Translations under genes and position numbers: made by a program
Notes under the pieces: model-generated
Seen by the model: only the letters and a program-made list of their open reading frames with translations
The model's database searches: none
What the model was told of the DNA's origin: nothing
Shown here: positions 1 to 5,457 of the stretch, one piece after another
Position numbering within the stretch: position 1 is the stretch's first letter
How the letters are laid out: every line of letters begins with the position of its first letter
Assembly: GCA_030151505.1 (NCBI GenBank)
Contig: JASLDQ010000010.1
Span: 1-5,457, forward strand
Length of the DNA stretch: 5,457 nucleotides
Reading direction: 5' to 3'
DNA from: Chromobacteriaceae bacterium
GTDB taxonomy: Bacteria; Pseudomonadota; Gammaproteobacteria; Burkholderiales; Aquaspirillaceae

Positions 1-990
1 CAGCGGGCCGAAGTTGGCCTCGGGGTCGTCGGGCGGGCCGATCACCAGACGTTCGGCGCCGGCCTTGAGGCGGGCGACGAATGTCTCGAATACCGAGCGC
101 TCGACGTAGATGCGCTCGGTGCCGAGGCAGACCTGGCCGCAGTTGAGGAAGGCCGAGCGCAGCGTGCCTTCGATGGCCTTGTCCATGTCGCAGTCGGCGA
201 ACACGAGGCTGGCGTTCTTGCCGCCCAGTTCCAGCGACACCGGGCGCACGCCGTTGGCGGCGGCGTGCATGATCTGTTCGCCGGTGCCGGTCTCGCCGGT
301 GAAGGTGTAGGCGTCCACGTCCGGGTGGGCGGTGAGAAAGGCGCCGGCCGAATCGCCGCCAAAGCCGTGTACCACGTTGTAGACCCCGTCCGGCACGCCG
401 GCGGCCTTCATCACCTCGCCCAGCAGCGCGGTGGTGCCGGGGGTTTCCTCCGACGGCTTGACCACCACGGTGTTGCCGCAGGCCAGCGCCGGGCCGACCT
501 TCCAGGTCATCAGCAGGAGCGGCAGGTTCCACGGACTGATGACGCCGATCACGCCCTTGGGGCGGCGCACCGCGTAGTTGACCGCGCCGGCGCCGTCCGG
601 CGTCGCCATCTCGAAGGCCTCGTTGGCGACGTTCTTGACCAGGTCGGCGAATACCTTGAAGTTGGCCGCGCCGCGCGGGATGTCGACGTGGCCGGCCATC
701 GACCGGGGTTTGCCGGTATCGCGGCATTCGGCTTCGAGAAATTCGTCGAAGCGGGCGGTGATGCCGTCGGCGACGCGGTGGAGGATGTCGGCGCGCTCGG
801 CCACGGACAGGCGGCCCCACGGACCTCCGAGCGCGGCGCGGGCGGCCCTGACCGCGGCGTCGACTTCGGCCGCGCCGGCTTCGTGGACGCGGGCGAATAC
901 CCGGCCGGTGGACGGGTCGACATTGTCGAAGGTCTTGCCGCTGGCCGAACCGACGTACTCGCCGTTGATGTAGTGCTTGATTTCTTGCAT
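1..990 (-). CDS. xylG: 2-Hydroxymuconic semialdehyde dehydrogenase, partial (XylG/DmpC type; 3' end outside window)
   Basis: A cytoplasmic NAD+-dependent aldehyde dehydrogenase that oxidises 2-hydroxymuconic semialdehyde to 2-hydroxymuconate, the first step of the 4-oxalocrotonate branch of meta cleavage. The frame is open from the ATG at 990 to base 1, giving 330 residues of the roughly 486 usual for the family; the C-terminal part is cut off by the window edge. The N-terminus MQEIKHYINGEYVGSASGKT is typical of XylG/DmpC. ALDH marks are SPWNLP with N155, KPSE (178-181) for the cofactor, FTGETGTG (230-237), LELGGKN with the general base E254, and FLNCGQVCLGTER with catalytic C288. It begins 46 nt after the xylE stop. 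No good Shine-Dalgarno sequence precedes the ATG, and an in-frame GTG lies three codons upstream, so the start rests on family likeness. Nothing suggests a frameshift. Confidence 0.93.
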   Translation of the reverse strand, partial: MQEIKHYINGEYVGSASGKTFDNVDPSTGRVFARVHEAGAAEVDAAVRAARAALGGPWGRLSVAERADILHRVADGITARFDEFLEAECRDTGKPRSMAGHVDIPRGAANFKVFADLVKNVANEAFEMATPDGAGAVNYAVRRPKGVIGVISPWNLPLLLMTWKVGPALACGNTVVVKPSEETPGTTALLGEVMKAAGVPDGVYNVVHGFGGDSAGAFLTAHPDVDAYTFTGETGTGEQIMHAAANGVRPVSLELGGKNASLVFADCDMDKAIEGTLRSAFLNCGQVCLGTERIYVERSVFETFVARLKAGAERLVIGPPDDPEANFGPL

Positions 991-1036
991 GGCTGTCACT
1001 GCTTGGTTGAAGGGGGCTTGCCGCAAAGGGGCGGGC

Positions 1037-1960
1037 TCAGGTCAGCACGCTCAGGAAGCGTTCGTTGAGCTGGCGGTCGTGATAGAAGATCGCCTTGCCG
1101 AGGTCCTCGGCCTTCCAGGTCACCGGTTTGTGGTCGGGGTAGTGGTAGTCGCCGCCGCAGAACACCTCGTTGCGGTTGCCCGATGGATCGAAGAAATAGA
1201 TGGTCTTGCCGTGGGTCAGGCCGTGGCGGGTGGGGCCGATGTCGATCGAGGTGTCGGTCATGCTGATGAGATCGGCGGCACGCAGCACGTCCTCCCAGGT
1301 CTCGAGATAGAACGACACGTGGTGCAGCTTGTCCTTGTCCGGGCACTGGATGAAGGCGATGTCATGCGCTTTCATCGAGGCGGTGAGGAAGTGGGCGACG
1401 CGATGGCCGGCCGGATCGACCACCTGTTCGGCCAGATCGAAGCCGAGCACGCGGGTGAACAGCTCGAAGGTCGCGTCCAGCTCGTCGCCGTACAGCAGCG
1501 CGTGGTCGAAGCGGCGGGCCTTCATGCCCTGCAGCCCGCGCGGCCACGCTTCCGGGTTGACGTCGGAAATCCCCCACTTGCCGGTGTAGTCCTTGTCGGC
1601 GTACAGCTCGAACCGGTGGCCGGAAGGGGCGACGAAGCGCACGCGGCGGCCGCAGCCTTTCAGCTCGCCGGCCGGGATGTGCTCGACGGCGCAGCCGAAC
1701 TCGGCCAGCTCCCCGCCCAGGCGGTCGAGGGTGGCGTCGTCGACCACCTTGAAGCCCAGGAAGTCCATCCCGGGCGAGCCGGCTTCGCGCAGGACCAGCG
1801 AGAACTTGTCGACCTCGGTCCAGGCTTTCAGGTAGACGCGGCCCTGCGCGTCCCGGTCGGTTTCGATCAGGCCGAGCAGGTCGCGGTAGTGCTCGAGCGC
1901 TTCTTGCAGATTCATGACCCGGAGCTGGATGTGGCCGGGGCGCATGACGCCTTTTTTCAT
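1037..1960 (-). CDS. xylE: Catechol 2,3-dioxygenase (extradiol, XylE/DmpB type)
   Basis: A cytoplasmic Fe(II) extradiol dioxygenase that cleaves catechol next to its hydroxyls with O2 to give yellow 2-hydroxymuconic semialdehyde. The 307-aa product has exactly the length I recall for TOL-plasmid XylE, and recalled XylE sequence agrees along the whole protein, for example MRPGH near the start, [10 protein letters not shown], the [20 protein letters not shown] block and the end LNERF. It has two vicinal-oxygen-chelate domains, with the active site in the second. The iron ligands H153, H214 and E265 are present, as are the active-site residues H199, H246 and Y255, so the enzyme should be active. 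The start is set by the ACGAGG site 6 nt upstream. It stands where the TOL lower operon has xylE, just before xylG, but the preceding gene is a transporter and not the ferredoxin xylT. Its place shows that catechol made by BenABCD goes to meta cleavage. Confidence 0.97.
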   Translation of the reverse strand: MKKGVMRPGHIQLRVMNLQEALEHYRDLLGLIETDRDAQGRVYLKAWTEVDKFSLVLREAGSPGMDFLGFKVVDDATLDRLGGELAEFGCAVEHIPAGELKGCGRRVRFVAPSGHRFELYADKDYTGKWGISDVNPEAWPRGLQGMKARRFDHALLYGDELDATFELFTRVLGFDLAEQVVDPAGHRVAHFLTASMKAHDIAFIQCPDKDKLHHVSFYLETWEDVLRAADLISMTDTSIDIGPTRHGLTHGKTIYFFDPSGNRNEVFCGGDYHYPDHKPVTWKAEDLGKAIFYHDRQLNERFLSVLT

Positions 1961-1966
1961 GGTGAA

Positions 1967-1972
1967 CCTCGT
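1967..1972 (-). promoter_or_regulatory. Ribosome-binding site of xylE
   Basis: The minus strand reads ACGAGG here, 6 nt before the ATG at 1960. It decides the start of xylE: the same reading frame stays open far upstream, antisense-like through the transporter gene's codons to about 2659, but only this ATG has both a Shine-Dalgarno match and the family's conserved N-terminus. Confidence 0.75.
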
Positions 1973-1992
1973 TTGCTGCGTGTGAATCGGTG

Positions 1993-2016
1993 GGCGCGCG
2001 CCGGCTGGCGGGCGCC
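1993..2016. repeat. Second hairpin in the benK-xylE gap
   Basis: GGCGC (1993-1997) pairs with GCGCC (2012-2016), and the inner CGCC (1999-2002) pairs with GGCG (2007-2010) around a GGCT loop, with one mismatch (1998/2011) between the two stems. It lies about 33 nt upstream of the xylE start codon. The sequence is almost pure G and C, so a chance fold is quite possible. Confidence 0.45.
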
Positions 2017-2052
2017 GTTGTCGGGGAAGGTGGCCGGGTGGCCGTGGGGCAT

Positions 2053-2086
2053 CGCGCCCGCCACGCCGGCCGGAGCGGCGGGCGCG
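2053..2086. repeat. Perfect 10-bp GC-only hairpin just after the transporter stop codon
   Basis: CGCGCCCGCC (2053-2062) and GGCGGGCGCG (2077-2086) are exact reverse complements with a 14-nt loop. The stem begins 5 nt past the benK stop codon (TAA, 2092-2094). The minus-strand sequence after it is C-rich, with no U-run, so it is not a textbook terminator. It could lower read-through into xylE, or shield the 3' end of the upstream message. Neither can be decided from sequence. Confidence 0.65.
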
Positions 2087-2091
2087 GGGGC

Positions 2092-3447
2092 TTACTTGCC
2101 GCTGCCTTGCGCTTGCAGCCTGGCCGGCGCGAGTGGCGTGGCGGCGTTGTGGTGCGCGGCACGGCTGATCAGGCAGACCGCGACGGCCGCGAGGACGCCG
2201 GGGATGGCGAAGGCGAGGAAGTTGTAGTGCAGCGGCAGGTTCATGCCGAGCAGTGCACCGCCGAGAATGGGGCCGAGGATGGCGCCGCTGCGGCCGATGC
2301 CCGAGGCCCAGCCGATGCCGGTCGAACGGATGGTCATCGGGTAGAACTGGGCGACGTAGGCGTAGCACAGGATCTGGGTCCCGATGGTGGTGGCGCCGGC
2401 GATGGCGACCAGCACGTACAGCGCGGCGGTGGAGCTCTTGAAGCCGAGCAGGCTGATCGACACCGCGGCGATGGCGAAGAAGGCCGCCACCACCCGCTTC
2501 AGATGCAGCCGGTCCGCCGCCCAGCCGCCGCCGACCGCGCCGAAGATGGCGCCGAAATTCAGCACCATCAGGAACAGCAGGCTGGAGCCGAGCCCGTAGC
2601 CGGCGTTGGCCATCAGCTTGGGCAGCCAGGAATTCAGCGCGTACACCATCAAGAGGCACATGAAGAAGGCGACCCAGAACATCAGCGTGCTCAGCGAGCG
2701 GCCCTCGCGGAACAGCTGCACCAGCGGCGCGCCGTGCTGCTTGAGCTCGGGCATCTCGAAGCGGTCGGCCGCGGATGGTGCGTGCGACGGATCGATTTGG
2801 GCGAGGATGGCGGCCACTTCAGCGTGGCGGTTCTGGCGGATCAGGAAGCCGACCGATTCCGGCAGCGAGCGCATGATCAGCGGCAGGAGCAGCAGCGGCA
2901 CGACGGCGACGTAGAACACCGACTGCCAGCCGAAGGACGGGATCAGCGCGATGCCCAGCCCGGCCGACAGCATGCCGCCGACCGAGTAGCCGCTGAACAT
3001 GATGGCCACCAGCGTGCTGCGGATCTTTCTGGGCGAGTATTCGGTCATCAGCGCGACCACGTTCGGCATTACCCCGCCGATGCCCAGCCCGGCGAAAAAG
3101 CGGCACAGGCCGAATTCGGCCGGGTTGCGGGCAAAGCCGTTGACCACGGTGAACAGGCTGAAGATGGCGACGCACAGGGTGATGGCGCGCTTGCGGCCGA
3201 TCCGGTCGGACAGCGGGCCGAAGACCAGCGCGCCGAACATCATGCCGAACAGCGCGTAGCTGCCGAGGCTGCCGGCCTGCAACGGTGACATTCCCCATTC
3301 CTTCATCAGCACCGGCAGCACGGCGCCGTAAATGACCAGGTCGTAGCCGTCGAAAATGATGATCAGCGAACACCACAGCAGCACCGACCAGTGGAACGGA
3401 TTGAAGCGGGCGCGATCGATGATCGCGTGCACGTCGATGGTTTTCAT
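2092..3447 (-). CDS. benK: Aromatic acid:H+ symporter of the MFS (AAHS family), probable benzoate transporter (BenK-like)
   Basis: A 12-helix inner-membrane permease that probably imports benzoate with protons. The 451-aa length is normal for the AAHS family (BenK, PcaK). The first helix carries FDGYD (32-36), the acidic signature of this family. The loop between helices 2 and 3 has the MFS motif [12 protein letters not shown] (77-88), with a related GGGWAADR (307-314) in the second half. A polar stretch at about 195-250 is the usual central cytoplasmic loop. [13 protein letters not shown] (374-386) followed by [10 protein letters not shown] is typical of aromatic-acid permeases. The start is supported by GAGGAA at 3451-3456, close to the ATG. 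It lies 106 nt after benD and 131 nt before the ring-cleavage gene. Benzoate as substrate is inferred from the neighbours and from the BenK-like N-terminus; related members carry 4-hydroxybenzoate or other aromatic acids. Confidence 0.9.
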   Translation of the reverse strand: MKTIDVHAIIDRARFNPFHWSVLLWCSLIIIFDGYDLVIYGAVLPVLMKEWGMSPLQAGSLGSYALFGMMFGALVFGPLSDRIGRKRAITLCVAIFSLFTVVNGFARNPAEFGLCRFFAGLGIGGVMPNVVALMTEYSPRKIRSTLVAIMFSGYSVGGMLSAGLGIALIPSFGWQSVFYVAVVPLLLLPLIMRSLPESVGFLIRQNRHAEVAAILAQIDPSHAPSAADRFEMPELKQHGAPLVQLFREGRSLSTLMFWVAFFMCLLMVYALNSWLPKLMANAGYGLGSSLLFLMVLNFGAIFGAVGGGWAADRLHLKRVVAAFFAIAAVSISLLGFKSSTAALYVLVAIAGATTIGTQILCYAYVAQFYPMTIRSTGIGWASGIGRSGAILGPILGGALLGMNLPLHYNFLAFAIPGVLAAVAVCLISRAAHHNAATPLAPARLQAQGSGK

Positions 3448-3479
3448 GTCTTCCTCGTTGTTTCTCTTGTAGATACGGT

Positions 3480-3520
3480 CCGGGCTGCGCCTGCCTTATG
3501 GATGGCAGGTCGCGGCCCGG
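3480..3520. repeat. Long imperfect hairpin between benD and the transporter gene
   Basis: The outer arms CCGGGCTGCG (3480-3489) and CGCGGCCCGG (3511-3520) pair at 9 of 10 positions; the odd one (3486/3514) is a wobble on the plus strand and an A-C mismatch on the minus strand. After one bulged base (3510), the inner arms CCTGCC (3490-3495) and GGCAGG (3504-3509) pair perfectly around the 8-nt loop TTATGGAT. No U-tract follows in the direction of transcription. An intercistronic mRNA-stability or expression-tuning stem is the simplest reading, as inference. Confidence 0.65.
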
Positions 3521-3530
3521 CCGGGGGCGT

Positions 3531-3547
3531 CGTGCGCCGGGCGCACG
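3531..3547. repeat. Short perfect hairpin just after the benD stop codon
   Basis: CGTGCGC (3531-3537) and GCGCACG (3541-3547) form a 7-bp stem with a 3-nt loop, beginning 6 nt past the benD stop codon. There is no T-run after it. It sits next to the longer 3480-3520 stem, so the benD-transporter gap can fold into two consecutive hairpins. In GC-rich DNA a stem this short can arise by chance. Confidence 0.5.
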
Positions 3548-3553
3548 GAGGGA

Positions 3554-4333
3554 TCAGCCCAGGTCGCCGCCGCCGACCGGCAGGGTGACGCCGGTGATGT
3601 AGGAGGCGTCGTCCGAGGCCAGAAACAGGATGGCGGCGGCTTGTTCGTCGGTGGTGCCGTAGCGTTTCATCAGGCTGCTGTCGAGGGTCTGGTCGACGAT
3701 CTGCTGGTACCAGACCTTTTCCTGTTCGGTTTGCGGCGCGGCGTTGCGCGGAATGCGGCGCGGCGGGGCTTCGGTGCCGCCGGGAGCGACGGCATTGACG
3801 CGGATGCCGCGCTCGCCGTTTTCGAAGGCGAGGCAGGCCGTCAGCGCATTGACCCCGCCCTTGGCCGCGCCGTAGGGCACGCGGTTGACGCTGCGGGTGG
3901 CGATGGACGAGACGTTGACGATGGCGCCCCGCTGCTGCGCCAGCATGTGGGGCAGGGCCGCACGGCAGCACCACAGGGTGGGGAAGAGCGAGCGGCGCAC
4001 CTCGGCTTCGATCTCGGCCTCGGCGTAGTGCTCGAAGGGCTTGGCCCAGATGGTGCCGCCGACGTTGTTGACGAGGATGTCGAGCCGGCCGAAATGCTGC
4101 TGTGCCGCCGCCATCACCTGCTCGCAGTCACCATATTTTTCGAGGTCGGCGGTGAGGGTGAGGACTTCGGCGTGCCGGCCGAGCTGGTCGACCTGCTCGT
4201 GGACCAGTTCGGAGCGGTCCACCAGCACCAGCCGGCCGCCTTCGGCCGCCATCCGTTCGGCCACGCGGCGGCCGATGCCCTGGGCCGCGCCGGTGATGAC
4301 GGCGACTTTGTTGTCGAAACGCTTGTTCTGCAT
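3554..4333 (-). CDS. benD: Benzoate cis-diol dehydrogenase (1,6-dihydroxycyclohexa-2,4-diene-1-carboxylate dehydrogenase)
   Basis: A cytoplasmic short-chain dehydrogenase/reductase that oxidises the cis-diol made by BenABC with NAD+; the product loses CO2 to give catechol. The 259-aa protein is a typical length for BenD/XylL. Visible SDR marks are the cofactor loop TGAAQGIG (14-21), the NNVG motif (89-92), the catalytic serine region NVSSIA (140-145) and the Y154-x3-K158 pair in YGAAK. The C-terminal ASYITG stretch (243-248) and final PVGGGDLG are also typical. The start is backed by AGGA at 4341-4344, 7 nt before the ATG. It follows benC by 37 nt, which fits co-transcription. Family and neighbours together make the function nearly certain; whether it prefers benzoate or toluate diols is not visible. 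Confidence 0.95.
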   Translation of the reverse strand: MQNKRFDNKVAVITGAAQGIGRRVAERMAAEGGRLVLVDRSELVHEQVDQLGRHAEVLTLTADLEKYGDCEQVMAAAQQHFGRLDILVNNVGGTIWAKPFEHYAEAEIEAEVRRSLFPTLWCCRAALPHMLAQQRGAIVNVSSIATRSVNRVPYGAAKGGVNALTACLAFENGERGIRVNAVAPGGTEAPPRRIPRNAAPQTEQEKVWYQQIVDQTLDSSLMKRYGTTDEQAAAILFLASDDASYITGVTLPVGGGDLG

Positions 4334-4370
4334 GGGGTTATCCTGAAATCGGGTAGGGCCGGGCGGCGGC

Positions 4371-5384
4371 TCAGGCGCTGGCGGCGAACTTCTCGTAGTA
4401 GAAGTTGGCCGGCTGGATCCCGCGTTCGCGCAGGTTCTGGCTGACGGCCTCCACCATCGGCGGCGGGCCGCACAGGTAGATGTCGACGTCGCCGTCGTTG
4501 AGCTGGGCCGGCTCGATGTGCTGGGTGACGTAGCCCTTGCGCGGCCAGGCGCTGTCGGGGCTGGCGACGCAGGCGCTGAAGGTGAAGTTGGGCAGGCACG
4601 CGGCGAATTCGCCGAGCTTGTCCAGCTCGACCAGATCGGCGTCGCGGGTGACGCCGTAAATCAGGTGGACCGGCTGGGCGGTGTGGCCGGCGGCGGCGAT
4701 CTTTTCCAGCATCGCGAGGAAAGGGGCGAGGCCGGTGCCGCCGGCCAGCATCAGCAGCGGTCGCTTGATGTCGCGCAGGTAGAAGCTGCCGAGCGGACCG
4801 GCCAGCCGGATGCTGTCGCCGGCCTTGGCGTGCTGGGTCAGGTAGCCGCTCATCAGGCCGCCGGGCACGTTGCGGATCAGGAAGGACACTTCGCCGCCGT
4901 GCGGCAGGGAGCTGAAGGAATAGGCGCGGATCTGCTCGCTGCCCGGCACCTGCAGGTTGACGTACTGGCCCGGCAGGAAAGCCAGCTTGTCGAGCGCGTC
5001 GCCGTGGATGGACAACGACAGCGCACTGTCGGAGAGCTGGCGGACTTCGCGGATGGCGGCGGTGTAGCTGGCCTGCTGGGTGCGGCAGACGTCCGACGAG
5101 GCCGGCACGCGCACCACGCAGTCGCCCTTGGGGCGCATCTGGCAGGTCAGCACATAGCCCGCTTCGGCTTCAGTCTGGCTGAGGGCGTCGTCGATGTAGT
5201 CGTTGCCGAGGTCGTAGGCGCCGGCTTCGGCAAAGCACTTGCAGGCGCCGCAGGCGCCGTCGCGGCAGTCCAGCGGAATGTTGATGCCCTGGCGATAGGC
5301 GGCGTCCGCCACGGTTTCGTCGGGTTTGCAGTCGACGAAGCGGGTGATCCCGTCTTCGAAGTTGAGGGCGATGGTGTGCGTCAT
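4371..5384 (-). CDS. benC: Benzoate 1,2-dioxygenase, NADH-dependent reductase component (BenC/XylZ type)
   Basis: This is the electron-transfer flavoprotein that moves electrons from NADH through FAD and a 2Fe-2S centre to the BenAB ring-hydroxylating oxygenase, in the cytoplasm. The 337-aa product has the family's usual length and domain order. An N-terminal plant-type ferredoxin domain carries cysteines 40, 45, 48 and 81 (C-x4-C-x2-C-x32-C). A flavin domain follows with RAYSFSS (153-159) and the glycine-rich GGLMSGYL (175-182). The NAD-binding domain has LAGGTGLAPF (213-222) and LCGPPPM (304-310), and the protein ends with the family-like NFYYEKFAAS. I chose the ATG at 5384 because MTHTIALNFEDG matches the usual BenC N-terminus; a TTG at 5402 would add six residues and has no ribosome-binding site. 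The chosen start itself has only a weak purine-rich site (CCGAGA). benA and benB should lie beyond 5457. XylZ (toluate dioxygenase reductase) is the close alternative; substrate range cannot be read here. Confidence 0.95.
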   Translation of the reverse strand: MTHTIALNFEDGITRFVDCKPDETVADAAYRQGINIPLDCRDGACGACKCFAEAGAYDLGNDYIDDALSQTEAEAGYVLTCQMRPKGDCVVRVPASSDVCRTQQASYTAAIREVRQLSDSALSLSIHGDALDKLAFLPGQYVNLQVPGSEQIRAYSFSSLPHGGEVSFLIRNVPGGLMSGYLTQHAKAGDSIRLAGPLGSFYLRDIKRPLLMLAGGTGLAPFLAMLEKIAAAGHTAQPVHLIYGVTRDADLVELDKLGEFAACLPNFTFSACVASPDSAWPRKGYVTQHIEPAQLNDGDVDIYLCGPPPMVEAVSQNLRERGIQPANFYYEKFAASA

Positions 5385-5421
5385 GATTCGGTCTCGGCTC
5401 AACGAGGTTCAACAGGCGCGG

Positions 5422-5449
5422 GCGGCCGGTTTCCGGCGAAACCGGCCGC
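5422..5449. repeat. Perfect 12-bp inverted repeat (hairpin) upstream of benC
   Basis: The arms GCGGCCGGTTTC (5422-5433) and GAAACCGGCCGC (5438-5449) are exact reverse complements around a 4-nt loop, CGGC. The benC start codon lies 37 nt downstream on the minus strand. No run of T follows the stem on either strand, so it lacks the U-tract of a standard intrinsic terminator. In this position, probably just after benB, an intercistronic RNA stem that protects or helps process the transcript is the more likely role; that is inference. A diverged terminator or a protein-binding palindrome are alternatives. Confidence 0.7.
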
Positions 5450-5457
5450 GCTGCGGC

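Noticed and set aside
2053..2086. Intrinsic terminator ending the ben part of the operon
   Set aside because: The stem is strong, but the transcript after it is C-rich with no run of U, so the standard criteria are not met.
1961..2659. Upstream extension of the xylE frame, up to 540 codons in total
   Set aside because: The added part is an out-of-frame reading of the transporter gene and has low-complexity composition. The start at 1960 has a good ribosome-binding site and gives the usual 307-residue length.
977..3288. Long open frames on the plus strand (about 416 codons at 977-2227 and 432 codons at 1990-3288)
   Set aside because: They lie antisense to xylE and the transporter, and their products are rich in Ala, Gly, Arg, Gln and His with no recognisable domain. 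GC-rich DNA with C/G at third codon positions commonly leaves such shadow frames open.
3448..3479. A possible internal promoter before the transporter gene, with TATCTA resembling a -10 box
   Set aside because: No sequence close to TTGACA stands about 17 nt upstream; that space is the GC-rich hairpin arm.
1963..5411. An 11-nt sequence, TGAACCTCGTT at 1963-1973, whose reverse complement occurs at 5401-5411
   Set aside because: A few such 11-nt matches are expected by chance in 5.4 kb. The first copy covers the xylE ribosome-binding site and the second is in the opposite orientation, so a shared regulatory role is not supported.
1..5457. Mobile elements, CRISPR arrays, tRNA or rRNA genes
   Set aside because: No transposase-like frame, direct-repeat array or RNA-gene signature was seen; almost the whole window is taken up by the five catabolic genes.

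Overview
The window is GC-rich, with codons ending mostly in C or G. It is packed with genes on the minus strand only: four complete genes and one cut by the window edge, all reading from high to low coordinates. The protein families (benzoate dioxygenase reductase, benzoate-diol dehydrogenase, AAHS-family transporter, TOL-type catechol 2,3-dioxygenase, 2-hydroxymuconic semialdehyde dehydrogenase) point to an aerobic, aromatic-degrading proteobacterium. A GC-rich beta-proteobacterium (Thauera/Azoarcus or Burkholderiales-like) is my best guess. I cannot fix the genus, or say whether this is chromosome or plasmid.

Layout in transcription order. The leader at 5457-5385 holds a perfect 12-bp inverted repeat. 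Then come benC (5384-4371), a 37-nt gap, benD (4333-3554), a 106-nt gap with a long imperfect hairpin and a short perfect one, a benK-like MFS transporter (3447-2092), and a 131-nt gap with two GC-rich hairpins. The last genes are the catechol 2,3-dioxygenase xylE (1960-1037), a 46-nt gap, and the first 330 codons of xylG/dmpC (990 to beyond base 1). I see no convincing promoter or U-tract terminator, so the window reads as the middle of one long operon. benA and benB are expected beyond 5457; the rest of xylG and further meta-pathway genes are expected before base 1.

Together the genes form a short catabolic line. The transporter imports benzoate. BenC passes NADH electrons to the (unseen) BenAB oxygenase, which makes benzoate cis-1,2-diol. 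BenD oxidises and decarboxylates this to catechol. XylE opens the ring by extradiol (meta) cleavage to 2-hydroxymuconic semialdehyde, and XylG oxidises that to 2-hydroxymuconate (the 4-oxalocrotonate branch). The order matches the TOL lower operon (xylZ-xylL-xylT-xylE-xylG), except that a transporter stands where the small ferredoxin gene xylT would be. The two most notable points are this substitution and the hairpins in three of the five inter-gene spaces. The enzymes themselves look ordinary and intact; I do not see a clearly new biological system here.
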